In this document: one piece after another, positions 1 through 8,480 of the stretch
Position numbering within the stretch: the first letter of the stretch is position 1
How the letters are laid out: each line of letters starts with the position of its first letter
Origin: Myxococcota bacterium
GTDB taxonomy: Bacteria > Myxococcota_A > Bradymonadia > UBA7976 > UBA1532
NCBI GenBank assembly: GCA_023150895.1
Contig: JAKLJY010000084.1
Coordinates: forward strand, 1-37,442
Length of the DNA stretch: 37,442 nt
Direction: 5' to 3'
The notes under the pieces: generated by a model
Told to the model about the DNA's origin: nothing
Database searches by the model: none
Seen by the model: the letters and a program-made list of their open reading frames with translations, nothing else
Made by a program: the position numbers and the translations under genes

Positions 1-1
1 C

Positions 2-433
2 GCCTCCGACGCGTCGACGCACGACGACGCCGCGCCCGAGGCCGACGCGAGCGACGGCGGAGAAGTGCGCGACGCGACGGACGGCGACGCGGCGCCCCTC
101 GACGCTGCGGCGCCCGACGCCGCGCCGGAGAAGATCGAGGTCGCCGTTGGTGCGACGTTCGACGTCCGGGTCGCCGGCAACGTCACGACCGGCTTTCAGT
201 GGAAGCTCCAGGAGCCGCTCGACCCGCATCTGTCGCTGGTCAGTGATGCCTACGAAACCGACCCGAATCCCCCCGGACCCGGTGGGGCGGTCAAGGCCGG
301 CGTCGGCGGGACGCATCGGTTCACCTTCAAAGGAGTCTCGGCGGGGGTCGCCACGGTCCGGCTGACCTACGCGCGTTCGTGGGAGAAGGGGCCGCCCGCC
401 CGCGTCCAGGCCTATGAGGTGACGGTCAAATGA
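2..433 (+). CDS. Chagasin-like (I42 family) protease inhibitor, 5'-truncated
   Basis: The reading frame is open from the window edge, so the true start lies upstream; the first in-window candidate start is a GTG at 65. An Asp/Ala-rich linker (to about base 130) precedes a domain of about 95 residues carrying the three loops of chagasin-type cysteine-protease inhibitors: NVTTGFQW at 179-202 (family NPTTGxxW), GVGGTHRFTF from 299 (GxxGxxxFxF) and RSWE at 374-385 (family RPWE). Known members insert these loops into the active site of papain-like proteases. An acidic linker of this kind usually follows a lipobox in this organism's lipoproteins, so an envelope location is likely, but the signal peptide is not in the window. 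The stop overlaps the next start (ATGA), implying translational coupling to the hydrolase gene. Family assignment is fairly secure; the target protease is unknown. Confidence 0.75.
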   Translation, partial: ASDASTHDDAAPEADASDGGEVRDATDGDAAPLDAAAPDAAPEKIEVAVGATFDVRVAGNVTTGFQWKLQEPLDPHLSLVSDAYETDPNPPGPGGAVKAGVGGTHRFTFKGVSAGVATVRLTYARSWEKGPPARVQAYEVTVK

Positions 434-2493
434 AGCGGCGCCGCTGCCACTCCGGGGGATGGCCGACCCTCTCGGTCGTTGCCCTTGCGCTGACCGTCGC
501 GGCTGCCTGCGGCGACGATTCGTCGGCTGCGAACGAGACTGAATCACCGGCCGGCGGGACGGACGCGGGGCCGGTGGGCGGTGGCGAGCCCGACGCCGGC
601 GTCGGGGGCGGGGGCGGCGGCGGTCGGCCTTTGGGCGGCGCGGGCGGAGCCGGTGGCGGCGGCATGGCCGAAGGCGGCGCCGGCGGCGGCACCGGCGGGC
701 AGGCCTGCACTGCGCAGTACCGCTACGATCCGACCGTCGACACCGAGCTGACGACCTTCCCCGACGACTACTACACGACCGAAACGCCGGACACCCCGAC
801 GGGCCTGCGCGTGGACACCACCGCGGCCCCCTGGCGGGCGGGCGTCGTGCGCGCCCTGACCCGGGTCTTCGAAGACCTCGACACGCTGGACGGTTTCGGC
901 GTCAGCGCCGGGATCGTATTGCGCTTCACCGCGCCGCTGGCCGAGCTGCCGGGCGGGCCGGCGACGGCGAGCGAAGGCCCCGTCGAGCTCTGGGTCCTCG
1001 GGGACGCGCCCCGGCGGGTGCCCTTCGAGGTCACGACGGCCGACGCCGGCGGCACGCTCATTCTGAAGCCGATGGTGCCGCTGCCCTCGCAAAGCCGGGC
1101 CGGCGTCGTCGTCCGGCGGACGCTCACCGCGGCGGACGGCGGGTGCCTCGACGCGTCGCCCGCCCTCGCGGCGACGCTCGACGGTTCGAGCGCGGAGCCC
1201 GGTCTCGCCCGCCTGACCAACCGATACACCGAGCTCCTGGCGGCGGCCGGGGCCGAGCCGGGGGAGGTCGCGGCGGCGGTCGTCTTCACGACGCAGAGCA
1301 CCACGGCGCTGTCCGAGGCCGTCTCGCTGCGGGTGCAAGGCTCGAATCCCGATTGGCTCGAAGCGCCGACGTGCACCACGCGCGCCGGTCTCGTGACCTG
1401 CCAGGGTCGGGCCATGCTCGACGACTACCGGACGGGCGACGTCATCGCCGACGCCGAGCCGGACGCACAGTACGAAGTGCCGTTCACCGTCTGGATGCCG
1501 GAGACCCGCACCGGTCCGCTGCCGCTCGTCGTTTTCGGGCACGGGCTCGGGGGCGCGCGCGACAATGCGGCCGGGCTCGCCGAGGCGCTCGCGCCCGAGG
1601 GCTTCGCCGTCTTCGCGGTGGACGCGCTCGGTCACGGCGCACACCCCACCGCGCCGCCCGGCAACGATCCGTTCGCCCTCATACAGTTCCTCGGCCTCGA
1701 CGTCACGACCCAGCAGGTCTATGCGCGGCGCATCCGGGACAACTTCCGCCAGAGCGCCTTCGACAAGCTGCAGCTCCTGCGCATTCTGGACGCGCACCCC
1801 GACGTGGACGCCAATGGCACGCCCGATCTCGACCTCGAGCGGGTGCTCTACTGGGGGGTGAGCCTGGGCGGCATCATGGGCGCCGAGCCCCTGGCGCTCG
1901 ACCCGCACTACAGCGCGGGCATCCTCACCGTCGCCGGCGCGCGCCTGATCGACATCGTGGCCGAGGCGCCGGCCTTCGGGCAGTTCCAACCGTTTCTCAA
2001 GAGCTTCGCGGGGGGGGCGGACGCGCTCGCCCGCGCCGTGCCCGTGATTCAGACGGTCGTCGACGCGGGGGATCCCGTGGCCTACGCCCCGCACGTGCTG
2101 GCCGACCGCCTGCCCGCGGGCGGGGCGCGCCGGCCGCACGTCCTGCAGACGATGGCCATCGGTGACGAGATTGTCTACAACCCGGCCAACCGCACGCTGG
2201 CGCGCGCCCTCTCGCTGCCGCACGTCCCCCCGGTCTTTCAGGACGTCGGCCTCCTCGAGGTCACGGGGCCGGCCCCGTTGTCCGGCAACCTCGAGGGGGT
2301 GACCGCGGGCCTCTTCCAGTACGATCGCGTGCGGCAGAGCCAGAACGGTCGGCCCGTCGCGGCGTCACACGACAACGCGTTCGCGATGGAGCCCATCACG
2401 CAGATGTTCACGTTCCTGGCCTCGTGGGCGGCCGATGGGACGCCCACGCTCGTCGACCCCTACGCCGAGCTGAGCACGCCCCCACTGCCCTGA
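430..2493 (+). CDS. Lipoprotein alpha/beta-hydrolase with Gly-rich linker
   Basis: 687 residues. A basic N-terminus, hydrophobic stretch and lipobox VAAAC (Cys27) predict a lipoprotein. Residues about 45-85 are a Gly-rich, low-complexity tether. The C-terminal half is an alpha/beta-hydrolase: oxyanion-side motif FGHGLGG around His371, nucleophile elbow GVSLGG with Ser478, a plausible acid at Asp579 (IGDEIV) and a His at 647 (SHDNAF). The region between tether and hydrolase (about 100-330) looks like a beta-rich N-terminal domain of the kind found in large bacterial lipases and esterases. Substrate cannot be read; a lipase or esterase acting outside the inner membrane is the best guess. The start overlaps the end of the chagasin-like gene by 4 nt. 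The convergent neighbour ends 2 nt away, and no terminator hairpin is evident between them. Confidence 0.8.
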   Translation: MKRRRCHSGGWPTLSVVALALTVAAACGDDSSAANETESPAGGTDAGPVGGGEPDAGVGGGGGGGRPLGGAGGAGGGGMAEGGAGGGTGGQACTAQYRYDPTVDTELTTFPDDYYTTETPDTPTGLRVDTTAAPWRAGVVRALTRVFEDLDTLDGFGVSAGIVLRFTAPLAELPGGPATASEGPVELWVLGDAPRRVPFEVTTADAGGTLILKPMVPLPSQSRAGVVVRRTLTAADGGCLDASPALAATLDGSSAEPGLARLTNRYTELLAAAGAEPGEVAAAVVFTTQSTTALSEAVSLRVQGSNPDWLEAPTCTTRAGLVTCQGRAMLDDYRTGDVIADAEPDAQYEVPFTVWMPETRTGPLPLVVFGHGLGGARDNAAGLAEALAPEGFAVFAVDALGHGAHPTAPPGNDPFALIQFLGLDVTTQQVYARRIRDNFRQSAFDKLQLLRILDAHPDVDANGTPDLDLERVLYWGVSLGGIMGAEPLALDPHYSAGILTVAGARLIDIVAEAPAFGQFQPFLKSFAGGADALARAVPVIQTVVDAGDPVAYAPHVLADRLPAGGARRPHVLQTMAIGDEIVYNPANRTLARALSLPHVPPVFQDVGLLEVTGPAPLSGNLEGVTAGLFQYDRVRQSQNGRPVAASHDNAFAMEPITQMFTFLASWAADGTPTLVDPYAELSTPPLP

Positions 2494-2494
2494 G

Positions 2495-3691
2495 TCAGGG
2501 CGCGCTCGGGGCCGGCGTGCGGGCCGCCCCGAGACCAGCGGCGGGGCGACGCCAGGCGAAACGCTCGCGCCACGGGTTGGGGCGTCCGTCGATGACGTCG
2601 GCCGCAATCTGACCGAGCTGCGGCGCGAACTTGAACCCGTGGCCACCGCCCCCGGTCGAGATCACCAGGCCGGGGTGCTCGGGATCGGCGTCAATCAGGA
2701 AGTCGCCGTCCGTCGTTTCGGTCGTCTGACACAGGCGTTGCGCGGCGATCCGGGCACCGTTCAGCACGGGCAGGTGGCTTTCGAGGAACGAACGGAGCCG
2801 TTCGACACAGGACGCCGGGACGGTGCGACGGTCGTCGGGGTCCATCGCGACCCCCGCGCCGTGGTGGGCGATCTTGAGGACTCCATGGCGATTCAAGGGC
2901 AGCCCGTACCAGCCGGCCTCGCCGATATCCAGCGCCCACGGCGGAAACGCGCGGCTGTGGAAGGGGGTCCCGTCGACCGGCATGAGGTGAAACACGGGCT
3001 GTCCGACGCTGTCGAGCCGGGAGGAGGTCCAGGGCACGAGGCGCGCCGTTTCCGATCCGGCGGTGATGAGCACGCGGTCCGCTTCGAGGCGTTCGCCGCT
3101 GGCGAGCACGACGCCGCGAACCGCTCCGCCGCGCTCCCAGAGTCCTGCGACGGTGGACTCCTCGCGAAGTCGGACGCCGGCGCCGACCGCGCGGCGGGCC
3201 CAGGCGGCCAGCGCTGCACCGGCTTCCACCCACCCCCCGCGCGGGTTGAAGTAGCCGTCTGCGAAGTCGGCCCGGGCCCAGGCCGGGAAGCTCCGGGCCA
3301 GGGTCGCCCGGTCGAGTCGCCGGACGGCCCGCCCCATGCGTTCGAGGGTACGAATGCTCTCTTGCACGAATCCGCCGGGGGTCGGCCCGCGCCGGCTCAG
3401 TACCAGAAAACCGTCGGCATGGTAGACCGGCTCGCCCAGCCACGCCGCGCTGCTCTCCCAGTCCGTGACGCAGCTGTCCGCCAGCGAGGCGCACGTGGTG
3501 TCCCGGCCGGCGTCCATCCGGATGATCCGACCGAGATCGGTGGAGGCCGCGCGGGGGTCGGGGACGTGTCCGCGCTCCAGCAGTGTCAGCCGATGGCCTC
3601 GCCGGGCGAGGACGTCCGCTGCGGTGACTCCGAAGATGCCGGCCCCGACGACCACGATGTTGAGCGGCCACATGGGGCCCAACATGGGCAC
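2495..3691 (-). CDS. DAO-family FAD oxidase (sarcosine oxidase/MTOX-like)
   Basis: Up to 398 residues. The N-terminus has the Rossmann dinucleotide-binding motif VVVGAGIFG (Gly16-Gly21) followed by an acidic/basic strand end LLERG, and the GRIIRMDAG segment resembles that of monomeric sarcosine oxidase and N-methyltryptophan oxidase. The C-terminal ISTGGGGHGFKFAPQLGQ segment matches the family's flavin-contacting region (usually GFSGHGFKFAP). Known members oxidise secondary or N-methylated amino acids with O2; the substrate here is unknown. A second in-frame Met (position 7, base 3673) lies closer to the conserved fold and may be the real start; neither has a convincing Shine-Dalgarno. It lies 26 nt downstream of the DASS transporter gene on the same strand and may be co-transcribed with it. 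It ends 2 nt from the convergent hydrolase. Confidence 0.8.
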   Translation of the reverse strand: MPMLGPMWPLNIVVVGAGIFGVTAADVLARRGHRLTLLERGHVPDPRAASTDLGRIIRMDAGRDTTCASLADSCVTDWESSAAWLGEPVYHADGFLVLSRRGPTPGGFVQESIRTLERMGRAVRRLDRATLARSFPAWARADFADGYFNPRGGWVEAGAALAAWARRAVGAGVRLREESTVAGLWERGGAVRGVVLASGERLEADRVLITAGSETARLVPWTSSRLDSVGQPVFHLMPVDGTPFHSRAFPPWALDIGEAGWYGLPLNRHGVLKIAHHGAGVAMDPDDRRTVPASCVERLRSFLESHLPVLNGARIAAQRLCQTTETTDGDFLIDADPEHPGLVISTGGGGHGFKFAPQLGQIAADVIDGRPNPWRERFAWRRPAAGLGAARTPAPSAP

Positions 3692-3717
3692 CGACGACCG
3701 TCATGCCCAGCGCAGAT

Positions 3718-5220
3718 CTAACCCAGGACAAGTGGGACGGAAAAAATACACCAGAGTGTCGCGAGGACCGCGCCGAGGAGGTCGAGGGCGACGCCGGTCC
3801 GGACCATGTGTGCGACGGTGACGAACCCGGTCCCGAAGACGATGGCGTTCGGCGGTGTGCCCGCGGGCAGGGCGAAGTCGAGCGAGGCCGCGATCGTAGA
3901 GGCGAAGAGGACCGTATTCAGGTGCGCCGCCGGGACGGCATCGCGCAGCACGTTGAGCATCACCCCCGTCGTGGCGGTGTTGGAGGCGACGGCGGTGAGC
4001 GTGACGGTGACGAGCGTGGCGAGAAGGACCTGGAACGGAGGCGACATCTCGGCAATGGCCCCGAGGCGGCTCCCCATGAACGCCGACAGGCCGCTCTGCT
4101 GGACGCCGTGCGCCATCGAGAACGCGCCGCCGAGCAAGACCAGCGTCCCCCAGGGGACGAATCGCAGGGACGCCGGCGCGAGGACCGCCTGCCCGCCGGT
4201 GCGCAGCAGCATGAGTGTCGCCATCGCGAGCAGGGCGATGCCCCCCTCGACGTGGGCGGCGCCGAGTTTGAACGCGAAAGCGTCGGCAAAGACGGGTGCG
4301 AGCGCACCGTGGAGGGGGCGTCCGGCCATCCAGAGGGCAGCGGTCGCCGCGAACACCAGCAGGACGATGGACTCACCCCGCGCCATGCGGCCGAGCGCTC
4401 GCCGCTCGCTTTCGACGACGGCCGCGCCAATCGAAGCATGGGGGGCATCCCGCCGGCCCGCGAGCCAGAGCACGGCCCAGGTCACGGGGAGCATGATGAG
4501 CACGAACGGCAGTCCGACCGCCATGAACGCCAGAAAGCCGACCTCGACGCCCACGGTCCGCTCCATGAACTGCGCAAACTGAGCGTTCGGCGCCGTCCCG
4601 ATCTTCGTTCCGATGCCCCCGACATTGGCACCATAGGCGACGGCCAGCAGCAGGGAGGCACCGAAAGCCGTCATGTGTCCGGGTCCGACCTGACGCTCCA
4701 GCGCGACGGCCACCGCCAGTGCGATCGGGACCATCATGGCCGCGGTCGCGGTGTTGGAGATCCACAGCGAGATGAATGCGGCGCCACAGAGAACGCCGAG
4801 CAGAAGTCGCCGCGGATCCGTGCCCAGCGCGGCCATGATGCCGACGGCGATGCGCCGGTGAAGGTTCCACTGCTGCATCGCCGCGGCCACACCCATGCCG
4901 CCGAGGAACAGGAAGATGTAGGGATCGACGTAGGGGCCGACCGCGCCCGCGAGGTCGCCGCCGAGGCCGTCTCCGAAGACGCCCAGGGCCGGAAAGAGCA
5001 CGAGCGGCAGGCAGGCCGTCCAGGTGATCGGCACGGCCTCGGTCATCCAGAGCAGCGCCATGAGGCCGGTCACGGCCGCGGCCTTCGCCGGGCGGTCCCC
5101 GAACCCCTCGAAGTCGTGCAGGGGTGTTTCGACGACGAGGATCGCGACGAAGAAGAAGAGACCGAGACCGAGGGGGAGCGGCCGGATGTGTTCCCGCCAC
5201 CGGGTGCGCCCCACGTGCAC
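3718..5220 (-). CDS. DASS/SLC13 family divalent anion:Na+ symporter
   Basis: 500 residues, GTG start, 3 nt downstream of the esterase stop. The protein is almost entirely hydrophobic with about 11-13 membrane segments. It carries the two Ser-Asn-Thr motifs that bind substrate carboxylate and Na+ in this family (ISNTATAAMM at about 154 and SNTATTGVML at about 413). It also has the family signature near the C-terminus, DFALPAGTPPNAIVFGTG, and the N-terminal WMTEAVP motif. Relatives import di- or tricarboxylates or sulfate with sodium. The SNT plus family signature makes the class secure, but the substrate is not determined. Because it is encoded directly behind an exported esterase, uptake of an acid released by that enzyme is an attractive inference. 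Confidence 0.9.
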   Translation of the reverse strand: MHVGRTRWREHIRPLPLGLGLFFFVAILVVETPLHDFEGFGDRPAKAAAVTGLMALLWMTEAVPITWTACLPLVLFPALGVFGDGLGGDLAGAVGPYVDPYIFLFLGGMGVAAAMQQWNLHRRIAVGIMAALGTDPRRLLLGVLCGAAFISLWISNTATAAMMVPIALAVAVALERQVGPGHMTAFGASLLLAVAYGANVGGIGTKIGTAPNAQFAQFMERTVGVEVGFLAFMAVGLPFVLIMLPVTWAVLWLAGRRDAPHASIGAAVVESERRALGRMARGESIVLLVFAATAALWMAGRPLHGALAPVFADAFAFKLGAAHVEGGIALLAMATLMLLRTGGQAVLAPASLRFVPWGTLVLLGGAFSMAHGVQQSGLSAFMGSRLGAIAEMSPPFQVLLATLVTVTLTAVASNTATTGVMLNVLRDAVPAAHLNTVLFASTIAASLDFALPAGTPPNAIVFGTGFVTVAHMVRTGVALDLLGAVLATLWCIFSVPLVLG

Positions 5221-5223
5221 GGC

Positions 5224-7185
5224 TCAGCCCGGCTCGAGACAGAGGCGGACGCCCTCGGGCGTGACGTCGACGGGGACGAGCAGGAGGCCGTCGGCGTCGG
5301 CCGCGATCGGGGGAGCCGTTCCCGATGGCGGCGCCCCGGCGGGGGTCGGTCCGAGGTAAGTGGCGATCGATCGCCACTTCGAACCCGGCGCGGGGCGAAA
5401 CGCCTGTGTCCGCCGAGGGGTGACGCCGACGCCGACCGTGCGACCGTCGGTCGTGCGCAAGCTCATGCACCAGCGCGACGGCTCATCGACGGGGCGCTCG
5501 TGCCACGGATGCCACGAGGCCGACCACTCGAAGTGGGTGTTGTAGGCCGGCAAGGGCGCGGGGGGATCCGGGGGCGGCAGGGGCGCGTTGCCGGTGCTGC
5601 CGGACAGGCCCGGGACCGTCTCGTCCTTTCGGACCTTGAACCCCTTGAACGGGGCCAGGGAGCGGTCGGCGCCGAGGGTTGGCGGCAGGCCGTTGAATGC
5701 GGCCCAGGTGTGCTCGGCGTCCAGCATCGCGCCCGCCCAGGCGCGGCGCCCCGCGTCGAGCTCGGCATAGACCGGTCGTCCCTGGATGGGCCAGGCGAGC
5801 ACCGTGTCGAGGCGACCGTGGGAGATGCCGAAGGGGGCCACCTCATCGGCCAGGCGGTCCCGGATCTGCCGACCGTGGCGCTGCCACTCGAAGACGGGTG
5901 TCCCGTCGGAGCGCCCGAGCTTCGCGGCCGCGGCTTCCGGGCCCTCGGACCGCACGCCGAGGCGCTGTTCCGGGCGGCCCCACTTGGCGACCATGTCTTT
6001 GGTCCACTGCGGGTCGACGTCGGGGTGCGTCATCGGCTGGCTGGCGTACGCGGCGGCGAAGACCTGCGGATACCGCGAAGCCAACGCCAGGGCGCCGCTG
6101 CCGCCCATCGAGTGTCCCCAGACGTAGACGCGCTCGGGGTCGACGCTCGAGCCGAGGACCGGGTCGCGGCGCAGGTCGGCCAGCATGCGCAGGACGCGCT
6201 GTTCGGTGTAGTTCACCACCGTCGTCCCATCGGGCGGGACGGCGGTGCGGCCGTAGTCGTGCCCTTCGGCGAAGCCGAACCACCAGGTCTCGCCGAAGTC
6301 GGTCGGCGTGAGCTGGAGCGCGCAGTAGTAAGGCGTCGCGGCGACGGGGTCGCGATAGGACCCCCCGCCCCAGCCGTGGAGATTCACGAAGACCGGCAGC
6401 GACCTCGGCACCCCACCCGGGCAGCTCGCGGGGGAAGGCTCCGAGACGAGGTAGGTGTAGGCGTAAGCCGGTTGGGACGCCGTCGGACCCAGGCCGAGGT
6501 GCCCGTTGGCGGCCCGCGGGGCGTGGAAGGTCGGGTTCCACCGTCGCAGGTCCATGAATTGGACGTAAACGTGCCCCTTGCCGTCGGGGCCGGTCTGCGC
6601 ACGCACGGCCTCCGGGGGGGAGACGCGCTCTTCGACGGGGCCGGTGGTCGCCCACAGGACCTCGCTCCCGTCGCCGCTCTCCGCCGTGACGGCGTAGTAG
6701 GCGCCCGCCGCAGGGGCGCCGCCGAGGTCGTCGGCGTGCACCGTGAAGACGTAGAGGCCCGTCTCGGGCGGCAACGGAGCGGCGCCCGACTCGATGACCC
6801 AGCGGTCGAGGTAGCGCGTCGACCAGCGACCCTCGCGGTCGAGCCAGCGGTCCGTCGAAGCGCGGCCCGTGTCGGGGGGCAGGGTGTGCAGACGCGTCCG
6901 GGCGTCGAGCGCCGCAAGCTGCGCCGGCCCGAGGGGGGTCAGCGCCCGATAGACATGAAAGCGACCGGTCCCCCCGCGACCGGTCTCCGGCCACGTCAGG
7001 AACGTCTGCCCGGCCCGGTGCACGGCCTTTGCAGTCGCGACGACACCCGCCGGGGGTGGACGAACCGGGCCCTTCGGGGAGGGCGCGGCGGCGGCCGACG
7101 AGGGGCCGGCATCGTGCCCGCTGCACGCACCCACCGTGACGAGGGTCGCCAGGGCGGCCCACCGGCAGGCGGCGGGTCGGCCCAT
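5224..7185 (-). CDS. Secreted lipoprotein esterase / PHB-depolymerase-like hydrolase
   Basis: 653 residues with a lipoprotein signal (VTVGAC, Cys21) and a Ser/Ala/Pro linker. Residues about 45-270 look like a beta-sandwich region (fibronectin/PKD-like spacing, not assigned). The catalytic half begins at FVNLHGWGGG (oxyanion loop), followed by the nucleophile elbow GHSMGG with Ser359, a likely acid at Asp460 (GRLDTVLAW) and a His at 492 (AEHTW). This His-x-Trp ending is typical of esterase-PHB depolymerase and feruloyl-esterase-like enzymes. The product should sit outside the inner membrane, anchored by lipid. Two bases separate it from the upstream HEAT gene and 3 from the downstream anion symporter, so the three form an operon. 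A polyester or other large ester is plausible; the exact substrate is not shown. Confidence 0.8.
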   Translation of the reverse strand: MGRPAACRWAALATLVTVGACSGHDAGPSSAAAAPSPKGPVRPPPAGVVATAKAVHRAGQTFLTWPETGRGGTGRFHVYRALTPLGPAQLAALDARTRLHTLPPDTGRASTDRWLDREGRWSTRYLDRWVIESGAAPLPPETGLYVFTVHADDLGGAPAAGAYYAVTAESGDGSEVLWATTGPVEERVSPPEAVRAQTGPDGKGHVYVQFMDLRRWNPTFHAPRAANGHLGLGPTASQPAYAYTYLVSEPSPASCPGGVPRSLPVFVNLHGWGGGSYRDPVAATPYYCALQLTPTDFGETWWFGFAEGHDYGRTAVPPDGTTVVNYTEQRVLRMLADLRRDPVLGSSVDPERVYVWGHSMGGSGALALASRYPQVFAAAYASQPMTHPDVDPQWTKDMVAKWGRPEQRLGVRSEGPEAAAAKLGRSDGTPVFEWQRHGRQIRDRLADEVAPFGISHGRLDTVLAWPIQGRPVYAELDAGRRAWAGAMLDAEHTWAAFNGLPPTLGADRSLAPFKGFKVRKDETVPGLSGSTGNAPLPPPDPPAPLPAYNTHFEWSASWHPWHERPVDEPSRWCMSLRTTDGRTVGVGVTPRRTQAFRPAPGSKWRSIATYLGPTPAGAPPSGTAPPIAADADGLLLVPVDVTPEGVRLCLEPG

Positions 7186-7187
7186 GG

Positions 7188-7499
7188 TCAGGGCGCCCCC
7201 CCGAGCGCGGCCGTCGGGCAGCGGTCGGCCGTCGGCGCGCCCCGCTCCAGCGTCGTTGCGACCGTGCGTCGGACGAGCGGGTGCGGATCGGCCAGCATGG
7301 CCTCGAGCCGCCGGCGGCTCGGGTCGTCGTCCCGGCGCGCAAGCAGGCGCGCGGAGGCGAGGCGGACCTTGTAGAAGTCGCTGTGCGACAGCGTCAGCGC
7401 GTCGCGAGGGCCCATCGGGCGAGTCACGGCCCCGAGCGCGGTGCCGGCGAGCAGGGCGGACCCGATCCAGAGGGTCCAGCTACGGAGGGCAGTCTTCAT
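7188..7499 (-). CDS. Small exported HEAT-repeat-like protein
   Basis: 103 residues when started at the ATG at 7499, chosen because GGGAG lies 6-7 nt upstream; the frame continues upstream to 7541 but with no better start. An N-terminal hydrophobic segment (residues about 7-24) is a signal peptide or anchor. The rest is helical: VRLASARLLARR and LADPHPLVRRTVATTLERG have the turn (D-x-x-P-x-V-R) and spacing of HEAT/armadillo-type repeats, probably two units. Such short repeats act as protein-binding surfaces; no enzyme motif is present. It is the first gene of the esterase-symporter operon, with its stop 2 nt from the esterase start. Confidence 0.6.
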   Translation of the reverse strand: MKTALRSWTLWIGSALLAGTALGAVTRPMGPRDALTLSHSDFYKVRLASARLLARRDDDPSRRRLEAMLADPHPLVRRTVATTLERGAPTADRCPTAALGGAP

Positions 7500-7640
7500 G
7501 GCGCTCCCGGGGGTGGCGGTCCGTTGAGGTCGTTCTAACACCTACATGGTGCGCAGGTGAAGGACAAAGGCAAAAAAAAGCGCGCGGCCGTGCCGTCTCC
7601 CGGTCATGAAGAGGCCACGCCGGGCGTATGCTGGCGAACG

Positions 7641-8480
7641 ATGAAACGCGCCGTGCCGCCGTCGACCTGCCCGCCCGTCGCCCGCTGGGGGCTCCGGGTC
7701 GCCGCCGCCGTCGTCCTGGTGTCGACGGCGAGCTGCGTGGCCGAGTTTCCCGAGCGTGAGGCCCACCTCGAAGACGCCCGGACGATGCCGGTGGACGCGT
7801 CGGGGTCGGTGCCGGGGGTGGACGCGGCGGAGCCGCTCGATGGGCCGACGGCCATCCCGCACGACACCGAGCCACCGCCCCCCCCGGAACCCGACGCGGC
7901 CCCCGTCGAGCGGGACGCGGCGCCGTCCGCGGTCGAGGTGTGCAACGGGCAGGACGACGACCTCGACGGGCTCACGGACGAGGACGGCGACGCGGACTGC
8001 CTCGATCGGTTCTTCGACCGCCCGATCTGCTCGGGAGGGGTTTGCCTGACGTGCGTCGTCGGCACGGATCAGGGGTGTCCCCCGTCGTTCGCCTGTCAAC
8101 CCGACGACCGATCGAACTCCTGTTCCCAGTGCAGTCCGGACGACAACAACTGCCCCAATGATCGGCCGTACTGCAGCCCGACCGACCTCGTCTGCGGTCC
8201 GTGTCCGGAGTTGGCGCCCTACGGCGGCAACCAGTACGCACAGCGATGTCACTCCGGGCCGTTCGGCGGCCACTGCGAATTCCTGTTCCGGACGCAGCAG
8301 GACACCGTCAACTCCTGCCTCGGTCTCTGTACGGCGGTCGGCATGCACTGTGCCCGCGCGTTCGCGGTCGATGCAGAGGCCATGGGCGGCACCGACGACA
8401 CTCGCGTCTGTCGGCCCGGACTGGAAGCCGAGTGTGACAGCGAACGTCAGGGGGATCTCATCTGTGACTGCATTCGCTGA
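7641..8480 (+). CDS. Cys-rich lipoprotein with MopE-type metal-binding motif
   Basis: 279 residues from the ATG at 7641; an upstream in-frame ATG at 7557 would put 28 charged residues before the signal peptide and is unlikely. The signal peptide ends in the lipobox STASC (about residue 33). An Asp/Pro-rich linker follows to about residue 95. Then comes CNGQDDDLDGLTDEDGD, the repeat found in MopE-type putative metal-binding proteins, though the usual second Cys (DDDCDG) is replaced by Leu. The C-terminal 160 residues contain about 20 Cys in closely spaced pairs, suggesting a disulfide-knotted extracytoplasmic domain. The last 17 nt overlap the next gene, a GMC flavoprotein, so the two are translationally coupled. 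Function is unknown; a surface or periplasmic partner of the flavoenzyme is one possibility. Confidence 0.7.
   Translation: MKRAVPPSTCPPVARWGLRVAAAVVLVSTASCVAEFPEREAHLEDARTMPVDASGSVPGVDAAEPLDGPTAIPHDTEPPPPPEPDAAPVERDAAPSAVEVCNGQDDDLDGLTDEDGDADCLDRFFDRPICSGGVCLTCVVGTDQGCPPSFACQPDDRSNSCSQCSPDDNNCPNDRPYCSPTDLVCGPCPELAPYGGNQYAQRCHSGPFGGHCEFLFRTQQDTVNSCLGLCTAVGMHCARAFAVDAEAMGGTDDTRVCRPGLEAECDSERQGDLICDCIR

Noticed and set aside
3703-7374. A 1223-codon open frame on the plus strand
   Set aside because: It is antisense to the symporter and esterase genes. Its translation is Arg/Gly/Asp/His-rich without domains, while the minus strand shows intact catalytic motifs. Long antisense frames are expected at this GC content.
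7571-7580. Run of eight A as a terminator tail
   Set aside because: No stem precedes it in either orientation, and no gene ends nearby on the strand where it would be a U tract.
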